A stretch of DNA of 13,287 nt. It comes from Deltaproteobacteria bacterium. GTDB lineage: Bacteria > Bdellovibrionota_B > Oligoflexia > Oligoflexales > Bog-1112. The position numbers were made by a program, and so were the translations under genes. Positions 6,495-13,287 of this stretch are shown here, piece by piece (the stretch's first letter is position 1; every line of letters begins with the position of its first letter). The notes beneath the pieces were generated by a model, which was given only the letters and a program-made list of their open reading frames with translations, searched no databases and was not told the DNA's origin. The DNA is taken from contig JACPKR010000039.1 of assembly GCA_016186945.1 (NCBI GenBank), positions 1 through 13,287 of the forward strand. Direction: 5' to 3'.

Positions 6495-7712
6495 ATGTTT
6501 TTAGATTTATCAATTTTACGATTCAACAAAAATTTTAGACTTCTCTTTGCAGCTCAAGTCATTTCTAGCTTCGGCTCGCAAATGACAATGGTGACAATTC
6601 CATTTCAAGTCTATAGCATTACAAATTCAATTTTTTTAACTGGTCTTGTGGGTTCTGTTGAACTTCTTGCTTTGGGCCTTACCGTTCTTATAGGTGGTGT
6701 ACTATCTGACCGATTAAATCGTAAACATATCATGATTGCATGAGAATCTATCATGATTATCGTGGTCGCTTGCTTAATTTTGAATTCATTTTTTGCAGAA
6801 CCAAATCTTTATTTTATATTTGCTTGTGCTGCAATTATTTCAGCTTTGAATGGATTGCACCGTCCGGCAGTTGAAGCCCTAATGCCTGCTCTTGTAAAGC
6901 GAGAGGAGTTGGCGGCAGTAAGTAGTCTTGCTCCCCTTAGAAATATCGTTACTGCCGTTTCTGGACCATCAATAGCAGGCCTTATCCTTGCCACTTACGG
7001 ACCTATTTGGACGTATTTGGTTGATGCATCTACATTTTTATTCTCTATAAGCCTCATTGCCTGGCTTGCTATTCCACATGTTCAAGGGAGCATTAGAGAA
7101 CACCATGAGAACTTTTATTCAGAAATAAAAGAAAGCTGGCTCTACTTAAAAAATAGAAAAGATCTCGTCGGAACATATCTCATCGATTTCTTTGCAATGG
7201 TCTGTGTCAGTCCGCAAGTTCTGATGCCTCATATAGCAAAATCTTTGTCACAGGAACATTATTTAGGATTTCTTTATGCCAGCCCCTCTTTAGGAGCCTT
7301 AATAGCAGCTATTTTTAGTGGGTGGACAGGTAGAGTAAATCGACATGGTCTCGCCATCGCTTTTTCAGCTAGTGCTTGGGCAGCTACTGTTGCAGCAATC
7401 GGATTGGTTAGTCGCATTGAGTACATGCTGATCTTTTTATTTCTTTCAGGCGCTTTCGATATGATTAGTGGTATTTTTCGCATGAACATTTGGAACAAAA
7501 CCATTCCGACAACCATACGAGGACGAATGGCTAGTTTTGAAATGCTGTCGTATATGAGTGGTCCACTTCTTGGACAGCTCTTCATTGGTATTTCCGCAGA
7601 AAAATTAGGGTATCAAAATGCTCTCATTATGGGAGGAAGCATTGCTATAGCTTTGATACTAGCATCAAGCCTTAAGCTGGCTGAATTCATACAGTACAAG
7701 GACAAAAAATAA
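6495..7712 (+). pseudogene. MFS exporter of the EntS/Mrx type, interrupted by an in-frame TGA
   Basis: The frame is one MFS transporter of about 405 residues, split by a single TGA at 6741-6743. Residues 1-82 hold the first two membrane helices and the loop 2-3 motif GGVLSDRLNRKH (MFS motif A). The same frame continues with ESIMIIVVACLILN and the remaining helices, including LMPALVKREELAAVSSL and LRNIVTAVSGPSIAGL, typical of the EntS/MFS_3 group of siderophore and macrolide exporters. The start ATG has AGGA four bases upstream. An ATG at 6753, nine bases past the stop codon, could permit reinitiation, but the product would lack two helices and motif A. No other sign of decay is seen, so the mutation is recent, a sequencing error, or read through. 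The kinase gene starts 18 bases downstream, suggesting one operon. Confidence 0.82.
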
Positions 7713-7730
7713 AACGAATATGGTGAATTT

Positions 7731-8651
7731 ATGAACCAGTCTTGGGCGCACGAAATATTTGTCGATGAAGGATTGGCAACCCGTTTAATCAGAGAGCAGT
7801 TTGACTTTCATATCACTTCTCTTACTGATCTTGGTCATGGATGGGATAATGCCGCTTTCCTTGTGAATGAAGAATACGTTTTTCGCTTTCCACGACGACA
7901 AGTCGCTGTCGATCTTTTGCTGAGAGAGGCTGATGTTCTTCCTCATATTGCTCCAAAGTTACCACTAGCAATTCCTCATCCTTTGTTTTTTGGAAAGCCT
8001 TCATTGGATTATCCATGGCCTTTTCAAGGCTATAAGCATATTCCTGGCTTAAGTGGATGTTTTCTCAATTTGTCTCGAAATCAGCGAAGCTCAATATCTG
8101 CAGACTTAGCTTGTTTTCTAAAAGATCTCCACTCACTTGATGTTAAATCAGAATGGAAACATGTCCTACCCATAGGTGATAAACGCGCTCGTGGTAGTTT
8201 TCAGGAGTGCTTTGCTAGAGTGAATGAGCGGTTGGAAATTATTATTAAAGCCGGAGCAATTTCTTCACAAGAAAAATTTCAATCCCTTTTAAAGCTAGCT
8301 CAGCAAATAACCCAACCTAACGATCTTGAATCCCTGGTTCATGGCGATTTATATGCAAGGCACTTGCTCCTCAATGATACCAAACTCGCAGGCATTATTG
8401 ATTGGGGAGATATGCATATCGGAGATCCAGCGATTGATCTTGCCATCGCTTATGGTTTTCTTCCCAGAGAATCCCACAAGTTGTTTCTCAAAAATTATGG
8501 TCCGATTGGTGAAGAGATGTGGCATCGAGCCAAATTGTGGGCTTTGTACTCAGCTACAGCAATTTGCTGGTATGGGCATGATGCCAATGTGAAGGATTTA
8601 AAACGTGAAGGCCAGATGGCTTTAGAATTTATAAAGGAAGAAACCACATGA
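7731..8651 (+). CDS. APH-family phosphotransferase, resembling macrolide 2'-phosphotransferases
   Basis: A 306-residue cytoplasmic kinase of the aminoglycoside phosphotransferase (APH/choline kinase) fold, which typically transfers phosphate from a nucleotide to a hydroxyl of an antibiotic. Visible motifs are the N-lobe strand EEYVFRFPRR (residues 48-56), the catalytic loop VHGDLYARHLLL (203-214, catalytic D206) and the metal-binding IIDWGD (222-227, D224) followed by GDPAIDLA. The usual Asn of HGDxxxxN is His211. Mph(A) has the same change (HGDLYVGH as I recall it), along with the R-I/F-P-R-R strand and DPAID, so a macrolide substrate is plausible but unproved. Many uncharacterised APH proteins share the HGDLYARH loop. 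The gene follows an MFS exporter by 18 bases, echoing the mph(A)-mrx pairing. Its codon use is AT-rich like its neighbours. Confidence 0.82.
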   Translation: MNQSWAHEIFVDEGLATRLIREQFDFHITSLTDLGHGWDNAAFLVNEEYVFRFPRRQVAVDLLLREADVLPHIAPKLPLAIPHPLFFGKPSLDYPWPFQGYKHIPGLSGCFLNLSRNQRSSISADLACFLKDLHSLDVKSEWKHVLPIGDKRARGSFQECFARVNERLEIIIKAGAISSQEKFQSLLKLAQQITQPNDLESLVHGDLYARHLLLNDTKLAGIIDWGDMHIGDPAIDLAIAYGFLPRESHKLFLKNYGPIGEEMWHRAKLWALYSATAICWYGHDANVKDLKREGQMALEFIKEETT

Positions 8652-8656
8652 CAAAA

Positions 8657-8693
8657 ATTGCTTTGTCGTGCTTCGTCCTCCTCGCAATGACGA
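8657..8693. repeat. Short dispersed repeat of the CATTGCGAGG...GAAGCAAT type
   Basis: Read on the minus strand, the segment begins TCGTCATTGCGAGGAGG and runs through GACGAAGCACGACAAAGCAAT, with ATTGC/GCAAT at the two ends. This is the pattern of a widely dispersed palindromic repeat seen in many proteobacterial genomes, whose false translation reads CEERSDEAI; here the minus strand reads RHCEEDEARQS. It lies just after the kinase stop, between convergent genes. It overlaps a 32-codon ORF (8648-8746) that is therefore best ignored. I see only one copy in the window. Confidence 0.65.
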
Positions 8694-8732
8694 CCTTTTC
8701 TATGACTTTGCATCAGGCTTGGCTAAATCAGC

Positions 8733-10100
8733 CTATATTTTTCTAAGGATGAAAGCTGAGAAGCCGTCCATGGCATCCTTATTCCCTGAGTAGATCATGA
8801 GGACGTTTTCACGTGTCACAAAACGTTTGTAGTAATCGGGAACACGAGAGACGGGGGAAATCAGGTCGAATTTTACCGAAGCGTTTTGTTCAAGCCATTT
8901 AAGATGGTCAAATGTCTCCTCAAGTTCGAAGGAGCACACTGAGTAAATAAGTTCCCCCCCCGGTTTTACAATGTTGAGTGCATGGCACAGCAGGCGTCGT
9001 TGAAGCTCCGACATTTTAGGCACCAGATCCAAGTGTTTCTGCCATTTTCCCTCAGGGTGACGCCTTAGGACGCCCAAACCTGAGCAGGGTGCATCGAGAA
9101 GAATCTTATCGACAGGTTTGTCGGGTTGGAATTCCAGAAAGTCTTTGTTCACCCATTCAATGCCGATATGCCCGAGCCTTTTCATCGTCTCTTGAGCTTT
9201 CGCGAGTTGACGGGGGTCCAGGTCAATGCCTGTCAATTCCGCTTCTCCCTTTGAAAGTTCGAAGAGATGACCCGTTTTGCCCCCTTTCCCAGCACATGCA
9301 TCAACGATATGCCCCCCGTTGGGTACAACAAGGTTGGCAATCAGTTGAGAGGCTTCATCTTGAATGGTGTAGAAACCCTGGGCGAACAGGCTTCCCTCAT
9401 CCAACAGAGGCGCCGCGCGTAGGTGAAGGCAAGAGCGGAGGGCTTTTTTCTCGGAATGGTTCTTCTCATCTCGAAGAATTTGCGAGCGGAACTCTTGCAC
9501 CGTATCTTCCGTAATCTTACGTACATTCATCCTGATCGCGTAGGGTGGTGGATGGTTATTACTGGCGAGAAGCTCTTTGGTCTTTTCAAAACCAAAGCGT
9601 GGCAACCACCGTTGCACAATCCAGAGGGGATGAGCGTATTGCAGCGAAAGGTACTGAGCGGGCTGCGTATCCTTATCTGGTTTGGGAAAATACTCGGCCC
9701 TGCGTGCGATCGCTCGCAGGATTCCGTTTACAAAGGTGACAGCCTTCGCTTGTCCTTTCTTGCGAATATATTCCACGCTTTCATTCACTGCCGCTCGATC
9801 AGGAACACCGTCCATGTAAAAAATCTGGTAGGTCCCGAGAACCAGAGCAGCTCGAATTTCGGCTGAAGAATCGCTAAGGTTTTTCTTAGCCGTATTTTGG
9901 ACGATCCAGTAGATTTTAGAAAACCACCGTAAGCTGCCATAAAGCAATTCTTTAACAAATGCCCTATCGAGTCGTTTCAGATCTCCCTTGTGATTCCTGA
10001 AGTATTCCTCCAGGACCTGCTCAGGATTTTTCCCCTTCTCCACGATCTTGGAAAAAGCATCATAAGCGATTTCTCTTGTTAACGTAACTTTGGTTGACAA
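8733..10100 (-). CDS. rsmB: 16S rRNA m5C967 methyltransferase RsmB (Sun/Fmu)
   Basis: RsmB methylates C5 of cytosine 967 in 16S rRNA using S-adenosylmethionine. The N-terminal 130 residues form the NusB-like RNA-binding domain (REIAYDAFSKI, then LDRAFVKELLYGSLRW and a VPDRAAVNESVEYIRKKG block). The Rossmann methyltransferase domain follows with the SAM motif DACAGKGGKT, motif IV DAPCSGLGVLRRHP and motif VI YSVCSFELEE, giving both catalytic cysteines (339 and 389 from this start). It ends in the usual DGFSAFILRK. The frame is open to a TTG at 10139 without a Shine-Dalgarno. I chose the TTG at 10100 because AGAGG lies about six bases upstream and it begins at the NusB fold, giving 455 residues. 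It follows rpsA in the same direction with a hairpin between them and converges on the acquired block. Confidence 0.93.
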   Translation of the reverse strand: MSTKVTLTREIAYDAFSKIVEKGKNPEQVLEEYFRNHKGDLKRLDRAFVKELLYGSLRWFSKIYWIVQNTAKKNLSDSSAEIRAALVLGTYQIFYMDGVPDRAAVNESVEYIRKKGQAKAVTFVNGILRAIARRAEYFPKPDKDTQPAQYLSLQYAHPLWIVQRWLPRFGFEKTKELLASNNHPPPYAIRMNVRKITEDTVQEFRSQILRDEKNHSEKKALRSCLHLRAAPLLDEGSLFAQGFYTIQDEASQLIANLVVPNGGHIVDACAGKGGKTGHLFELSKGEAELTGIDLDPRQLAKAQETMKRLGHIGIEWVNKDFLEFQPDKPVDKILLDAPCSGLGVLRRHPEGKWQKHLDLVPKMSELQRRLLCHALNIVKPGGELIYSVCSFELEETFDHLKWLEQNASVKFDLISPVSRVPDYYKRFVTRENVLMIYSGNKDAMDGFSAFILRKI

Positions 10101-10147
10101 GCTCTGCCTCTTTTCGATTGTTCGGTATGGGTTGGACAAGAAAGGCG

Positions 10148-10181
10148 CTGAGGGCGGAAAAGGGGGGACAGAGGCCCTCAG
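10148..10181 (-). terminator. Candidate hairpin terminator between rpsA and rsmB
   Basis: CTGAGGGC at 10148-10155 and GCCCTCAG at 10174-10181 make a perfect 8-bp GC-rich stem with an 18-base loop, just past the rpsA stop. On the minus strand the stem is followed by CGCCTTTCTT, a weak T-rich tail, so termination may be partial and rsmB could still receive read-through. The loop contains C6T4CC on the minus strand. Confidence 0.45.
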
Positions 10182-10193
10182 ACCATTTCTAAA

Positions 10194-11975
10194 TTAGGAA
10201 TTTACCGTCTTTATCTTTTTTTCAAGGTCTTCCTTAGCCTGTGTAAAGGCATTTGCAAAGACCGTCTGTGGCTCCCCAACGGTATTCATGTACTTCTTGA
10301 GGTCGTCGCCCTCAAGGCCTTTCATGTGAGCCTTGCGAGAAAGAGAGAAGCGCCTGTCATCAGCATCGGAGGAGAGAACGACAAATTCAATTTCATCGCC
10401 TTCCTTCACAACTTCGCTTGGATTGCCAAGCTCTTTGACATCGAGTTCGCTGATATGAATCATGCCTTCGACGCCTTTTGCCAACTGTACGAACACTCCG
10501 TAATCGGTGAGTTTGGTCACCTGACCGCGTCCTTTAGTGCCGGGGGTGAGTGTTTTGGCAGCAGACATCCATGGATCTTCTGACAGCTGCTTGATACCGA
10601 GAGAGAACTTCTCCCCTTCGGTGTCGATCTGGAGGATTTTAGCTTCCAGTTCGTCACCTTTCTTAAAGAGATCGCCTGGGTGTTTGATTCGGTCGTACCA
10701 GCTAATGTCAGAGATATGGATCAGACCGTCAATACCCTCTTCGATTCCCACAAAGATACCGAAGTCAGTGATATTGCGTATGCGGCCACGGATGATGTCA
10801 CCCACGCGGTATTTTTCTTTGACGATCTCCCATGGGTTAGGCTCCATCTGCTTCATGCCAAGGCTTATGCGCCGAGATTCCTGGTCAAGGGCAAGAACGA
10901 CAACGTCCACTTCGTCACCAATTGCTACAACTTTGGATGGATGGCGGATGCGTTTTGACCAAGACATTTCGCTGATGTGTATCAGTCCTTCGATGCCGTC
11001 TTCCAGTTCCACAAAAGCACCGTAATCGGTCAGGCTCACGACCGCTCCCTTAGTCTTTGTGTTGACCTGGTATTTGGCAGAAGCTTTCTCCCATGGGTCT
11101 TCGAGGAGTTGCTTGTAACCGAGGGATACCCTTTGGCGTCCTTCGTCATAATTGAGGACTTTCACTTCAATCTCCTGCCCCACTTCAAAAAGCTGGGAGG
11201 GGTGATTGATACGTCCCCAGGACATGTCAGTGATGTGTAGAAGACCATCAATTCCACCAAGGTCAATGAAGGCACCGTAGTCTGTGATGTTTTTGACGAT
11301 ACCTTTCAACACGGCAGCTTCTTTCAGGTTGCCAAGAGTTTCGGCACGAAGTTTTTCGCGATCCTGTTCCAGAAGAGCACGTCGGCTGAGAACGATGTTG
11401 CCACGTTTTTTGTTGAATTTGATGATTTTGAAGTTGAATTTGTTGTTGATGAGTTTGTCGAGGTTTCGTACCGGCCTCAAATCTACCTGAGAACCTGGGA
11501 GGAAGGCTTTGACGCCTATGTCGACAGAAAGACCGCCTTTTACACGAGCCATGACGAGGCCTTCTACAATTTCGCCCTTCTCATAAGCCTCTGCAATGCG
11601 ATCCCACGCCCTGAGCATCTCGGCACGTTCGCGAGAAAGGATCATCTCCCCGTCGCCATCTTCGAAAGAATCGAGGTAAACCTCAATCTTATCGCCGACC
11701 TTCACCTTGAGCGTTCCTTCCGGAGTTTTAAACTCGGAAGCTGGAACTTCGCCTTCGGTCTTGTGGCCGATATCGACTCGAATTGCATCGCTGGTTATAC
11801 CGACAACGATCCCTTCTACAATCGTACCTTCTTTAATAGAGGACCCTTCGTTTGTGTCAGCCAAGAGTTTGTCAAATTCTTCTGAAACCTCATTTTCATA
11901 ATCGAAGGTGCTGTCTTGGTCTTCCCATTCAACATACCCGATGCCGGGCAGTTTTGATTTCGTGACGCTGTTCAT
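10194..11975 (-). CDS. rpsA: 30S ribosomal protein S1, six S1 domains
   Basis: S1 binds mRNA on the small subunit and helps initiation on structured or weak-SD messages. Six S1 (OB-fold) repeats are visible in the 593-residue protein at roughly 48-115, 133-198, 219-287, 304-375, 391-461 and 477-547. The last four have the strong GxVxxxTDYGAFV...GLIHISEMSW pattern, while the first two are diverged and would be the ribosome-docking pair. The Gram-negative-type six-repeat architecture is complete. A TTG at 12077 would extend the frame by 34 residues. I chose the ATG at 11975, preceded by AAGGAG about 12 bases upstream, slightly far but strong. A Lys/Glu-rich tail (KEDLEKKIKT) ends the protein. 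It follows dnaJ in the same direction after 269 bases and precedes rsmB. Confidence 0.93.
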   Translation of the reverse strand: MNSVTKSKLPGIGYVEWEDQDSTFDYENEVSEEFDKLLADTNEGSSIKEGTIVEGIVVGITSDAIRVDIGHKTEGEVPASEFKTPEGTLKVKVGDKIEVYLDSFEDGDGEMILSRERAEMLRAWDRIAEAYEKGEIVEGLVMARVKGGLSVDIGVKAFLPGSQVDLRPVRNLDKLINNKFNFKIIKFNKKRGNIVLSRRALLEQDREKLRAETLGNLKEAAVLKGIVKNITDYGAFIDLGGIDGLLHITDMSWGRINHPSQLFEVGQEIEVKVLNYDEGRQRVSLGYKQLLEDPWEKASAKYQVNTKTKGAVVSLTDYGAFVELEDGIEGLIHISEMSWSKRIRHPSKVVAIGDEVDVVVLALDQESRRISLGMKQMEPNPWEIVKEKYRVGDIIRGRIRNITDFGIFVGIEEGIDGLIHISDISWYDRIKHPGDLFKKGDELEAKILQIDTEGEKFSLGIKQLSEDPWMSAAKTLTPGTKGRGQVTKLTDYGVFVQLAKGVEGMIHISELDVKELGNPSEVVKEGDEIEFVVLSSDADDRRFSLSRKAHMKGLEGDDLKKYMNTVGEPQTVFANAFTQAKEDLEKKIKTVNS

Positions 11976-12244
11976 AAAACGAAGGTACTCCTTGTTGAGC
12001 TTGGGGCTCGGGTAAATGATTGATAAAGCGATACTTAATTGACCATCCTCGGTAACACATCCCTGGTGAATTTGCAATGACCTTCACAGAGCTGCGGCCC
12101 CGTTACAGACCGGAAGGACAGGGTTGGCCAGAGGTGCAGATTATCCACCCCCCTTTTTTCAGCGGTGGAATATTCGGAAGTGGAGTGTACTACAAGGAAG
12201 TTGAAGCGGGAACCATGGAATTGTCGTCGCGTGTTGTAAGGCGG
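11976..12244. other. Intergenic region between dnaJ and rpsA (rpsA leader)
   Basis: This 269-base gap presumably carries the rpsA promoter or a long mRNA leader. I do not find a convincing -35/-10 pair. An AAGGAG Shine-Dalgarno for rpsA is near its lower end (11988-11993). The opposite strand holds a 62-codon ORF listed separately. Confidence 0.4.
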
Positions 12245-12265
12245 CTAGAGTCCCTCGGCCTGTAA
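12077..12265 (+). CDS. Doubtful small ORF of 62 residues opposite the rpsA leader
   Basis: An ATG at 12077 opens a 62-codon frame in the only gap between dnaJ and rpsA, overlapping the end of dnaJ by 21 bases on the other strand. The composition is protein-like: many TTC, TAC, CTG and GTG codons, a Gly-rich middle [13 protein letters not shown] and a charged, helical end [15 protein letters not shown] weak GGTGA lies eight bases upstream of the ATG. There is no recognisable family and no membrane helix. It could equally be chance in a GC-balanced leader. Confidence 0.25.
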   Translation: MTFTELRPRYRPEGQGWPEVQIIHPPFFSGGIFGSGVYYKEVEAGTMELSSRVVRRLESLGL

Positions 12266-13132
12266 TTGCTCTGCTATTTTTTTCTGCTTACTGGACAGAT
12301 GCTTGGGGATTATCAGTTCGACCACAGCATAGAAATCGCCGCGCTCATTCTTTCCCACGATGGGAAAACCAAGGCCGCGAAGACGGATTTTAGTCCCCCC
12401 TTTCACACCGGCCGGAACTTTCAGCTTCCTCACCCCCTCGGGAGTAGCGATTTCTCGTGTCGTGCCCAGAAGGGCTTCGGAAATTTTAAGGCCCATGCTG
12501 CTCTCAATGTCGTTTCCGTTTCGCGTGAAGTCCGGATGGGGAGCAACGTCGATCTTCACATACAGGTCTCCCCCATGTCCTCCCGTTGGCGATTTACCCC
12601 CTTTGCCAGCAACCCGAAGGCGCCCCCCTGCCTTTACCCCTGCGGGAATTTTGAGTTTGAGACTTCGCCGCTCTCCTCGTCCCAGGTCCAGGTCGAGCTG
12701 ACGTTCCGCCCCTTTATAGGCTTCATCGAAACTCACCTGCAATTCGTACTCAAGGTCTTGCCCACGTACAGGGGGATGAAAGCCTCCTGCCCTCCCCCCG
12801 CCGAACCCTCCGAACATTCTCCCGAGTATGCTTTCAAACCCACCGAGACCCATTTCCTCAAAAACGGACCCGAAGTCCGTACCGCGGAAAATATCGTCGG
12901 TGCTGTATCGTTGGTGGAAGTCGGCCGAGCCAAAGGTGTCGTATTGTTTCTTCTTCTGCGGATCGCTGAGTACTGCGTAGGCTTCGCTAATTTTCTTGAA
13001 CTTCTCTTCAAATTCCTTATTCCCGGCGTGTCGATCGGGGTGGTACTTAAGTGCCAGTTTTCGGTAGGCTTTTTTGATTTCGTCGGTGGAGGATCCCTTT
13101 TCCACCCCTAGGGTCTTATAGTAATCTTCCAC
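12245..13132 (-). CDS. DnaJ-family co-chaperone without zinc finger (CbpA-like)
   Basis: A 295-residue Hsp40 that would deliver clients to DnaK and stimulate its ATPase. Residues 1-65 are a complete J domain with [22 protein letters not shown] (HPD at 31-33) and [22 protein letters not shown] Gly/Phe-rich linker spans about 90-118. Two C-terminal peptide-binding domains follow ([21 protein letters not shown], then [21 protein letters not shown]). There are no CxxCxGxG repeats, so it is class II, like CbpA, rather than canonical DnaJ. The start is a GTG at 13132 with AAGGA six to seven bases upstream; the next residues EDYYKTLGV match the usual family N-terminus. It lies upstream of rpsA in the same direction. 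Confidence 0.9.
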   Translation of the reverse strand: MEDYYKTLGVEKGSSTDEIKKAYRKLALKYHPDRHAGNKEFEEKFKKISEAYAVLSDPQKKKQYDTFGSADFHQRYSTDDIFRGTDFGSVFEEMGLGGFESILGRMFGGFGGGRAGGFHPPVRGQDLEYELQVSFDEAYKGAERQLDLDLGRGERRSLKLKIPAGVKAGGRLRVAGKGGKSPTGGHGGDLYVKIDVAPHPDFTRNGNDIESSMGLKISEALLGTTREIATPEGVRKLKVPAGVKGGTKIRLRGLGFPIVGKNERGDFYAVVELIIPKHLSSKQKKIAEQLQAEGL

Positions 13133-13181
13133 AGAATTTCCTTTTTATTAACTGATGTTACGCACCCTGCAGTTTTTGTAG

Positions 13182-13262
13182 CTGAAAATAAGCCTGCTGA
13201 GTTGCTGTAAGCAACAGTTTTACCCTCAAAGCAAAATGATTCATCTTGTGTTTTATTTTCAG
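13182..13262. repeat. Nested inverted repeat upstream of dnaJ
   Basis: CTGAAAATAA at 13182-13191 and TTATTTTCAG at 13253-13262 are perfect 10-bp inverted arms 61 bases apart. Between them GTTGCT-GTA-AGCAAC at 13201-13215 forms a tight 6-bp hairpin, followed on the plus strand by AGTTTTA. It lies 50 to 130 bases upstream of the dnaJ start. It does not match the CIRCE element. It may be a regulatory site or a terminator of a gene beyond the window. Confidence 0.35.
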
Positions 13263-13287
13263 GCATTCGAGTTTAAAAACAGCGCAA

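Noticed and set aside
6495-7712. TGA read as tryptophan by an alternative genetic code
   Set aside because: TGA serves as the normal stop for other genes here (for example the EAL gene, abiEii, the kinase and the PLD-like gene), so a recoded TGA is unlikely.
8648-8746. A 32-codon ORF starting with ATGA overlap at the end of the kinase gene
   Set aside because: Most of it is the dispersed repeat at 8657-8693, which produces such frames by chance; no SD of its own and no recognisable protein.
12266-13111. A 281-codon plus-strand frame opposite dnaJ
   Set aside because: It lies fully antisense to a clear DnaJ-family gene with J domain and C-terminal domains; its translation has no family features.
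13182-13262. CIRCE/HrcA operator upstream of dnaJ
   Set aside because: The arms are not TTAGCACTC/GAGTGCTAA and the spacer is not nine bases.

Overview
The window looks like chromosomal DNA of a Gram-negative bacterium. It encodes a six-domain ribosomal protein S1, RsmB, a class I Pta, a lipoprotein with a lipobox and an EAL-domain protein. I cannot name a genus. The mix would suit a delta-proteobacterial, Bdellovibrionota or Oligoflexia-like lineage, but that is a weak guess. Core genes read about 50% GC in the lines I counted. The central block from about 4.41 to 8.65 kb falls to roughly 33-40% GC and looks acquired.

Left part (1-4341). On the minus strand lie a phosphate acetyltransferase gene (pta) and, after a G-rich spacer, the first 12 codons of another gene whose Shine-Dalgarno sits inside a hairpin. 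A divergent intergenic region carries a perfect DnaA-box sequence inside a 19-bp palindrome. A plus-strand gene follows for a c-di-GMP phosphodiesterase-like protein (REC-like, degenerate GGDEF, intact EAL). It ends back to back with a two-gene minus-strand operon: an exported PLD-fold protein lacking the HKD His and Lys, and a small lipoprotein.

Central AT-rich block (4342-8732). An AbiE-type (type IV) toxin-antitoxin pair is preceded by three copies of ATGAAACTT arranged as inverted repeats, the likely antitoxin operator. Next is a roughly 490-bp stretch without an intact gene; it holds what looks like a frameshifted minus-strand ORF with a C-terminal membrane helix. Then come an EntS/Mrx-like MFS exporter gene interrupted by one in-frame TGA and a closely linked APH-family kinase gene. 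The kinase has the His-for-Asn change seen in macrolide 2'-phosphotransferases. Together they look like an efflux plus inactivation resistance pair with the efflux half damaged. A short dispersed repeat of the 'CATTGCGAGG...GAAGCAAT' type sits at the right edge.

Right part (8733-13287). Three minus-strand housekeeping genes run dnaJ/cbpA-like, rpsA, rsmB (chaperone, ribosomal protein S1, 16S rRNA m5C967 methyltransferase). A candidate terminator separates rpsA from rsmB. A 269-bp region separates dnaJ from rpsA and holds a doubtful 62-codon plus-strand ORF. Upstream of dnaJ is a nested inverted repeat.

I found no tRNA, rRNA, CRISPR array, integrase or complete insertion sequence. The items most worth a second look are the AbiE operator, the TGA-broken exporter beside an Mph-like kinase, the frameshifted membrane ORF, the SD-sequestering hairpin at the left edge and the DnaA-box palindrome. 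I see no clear new multi-gene system.
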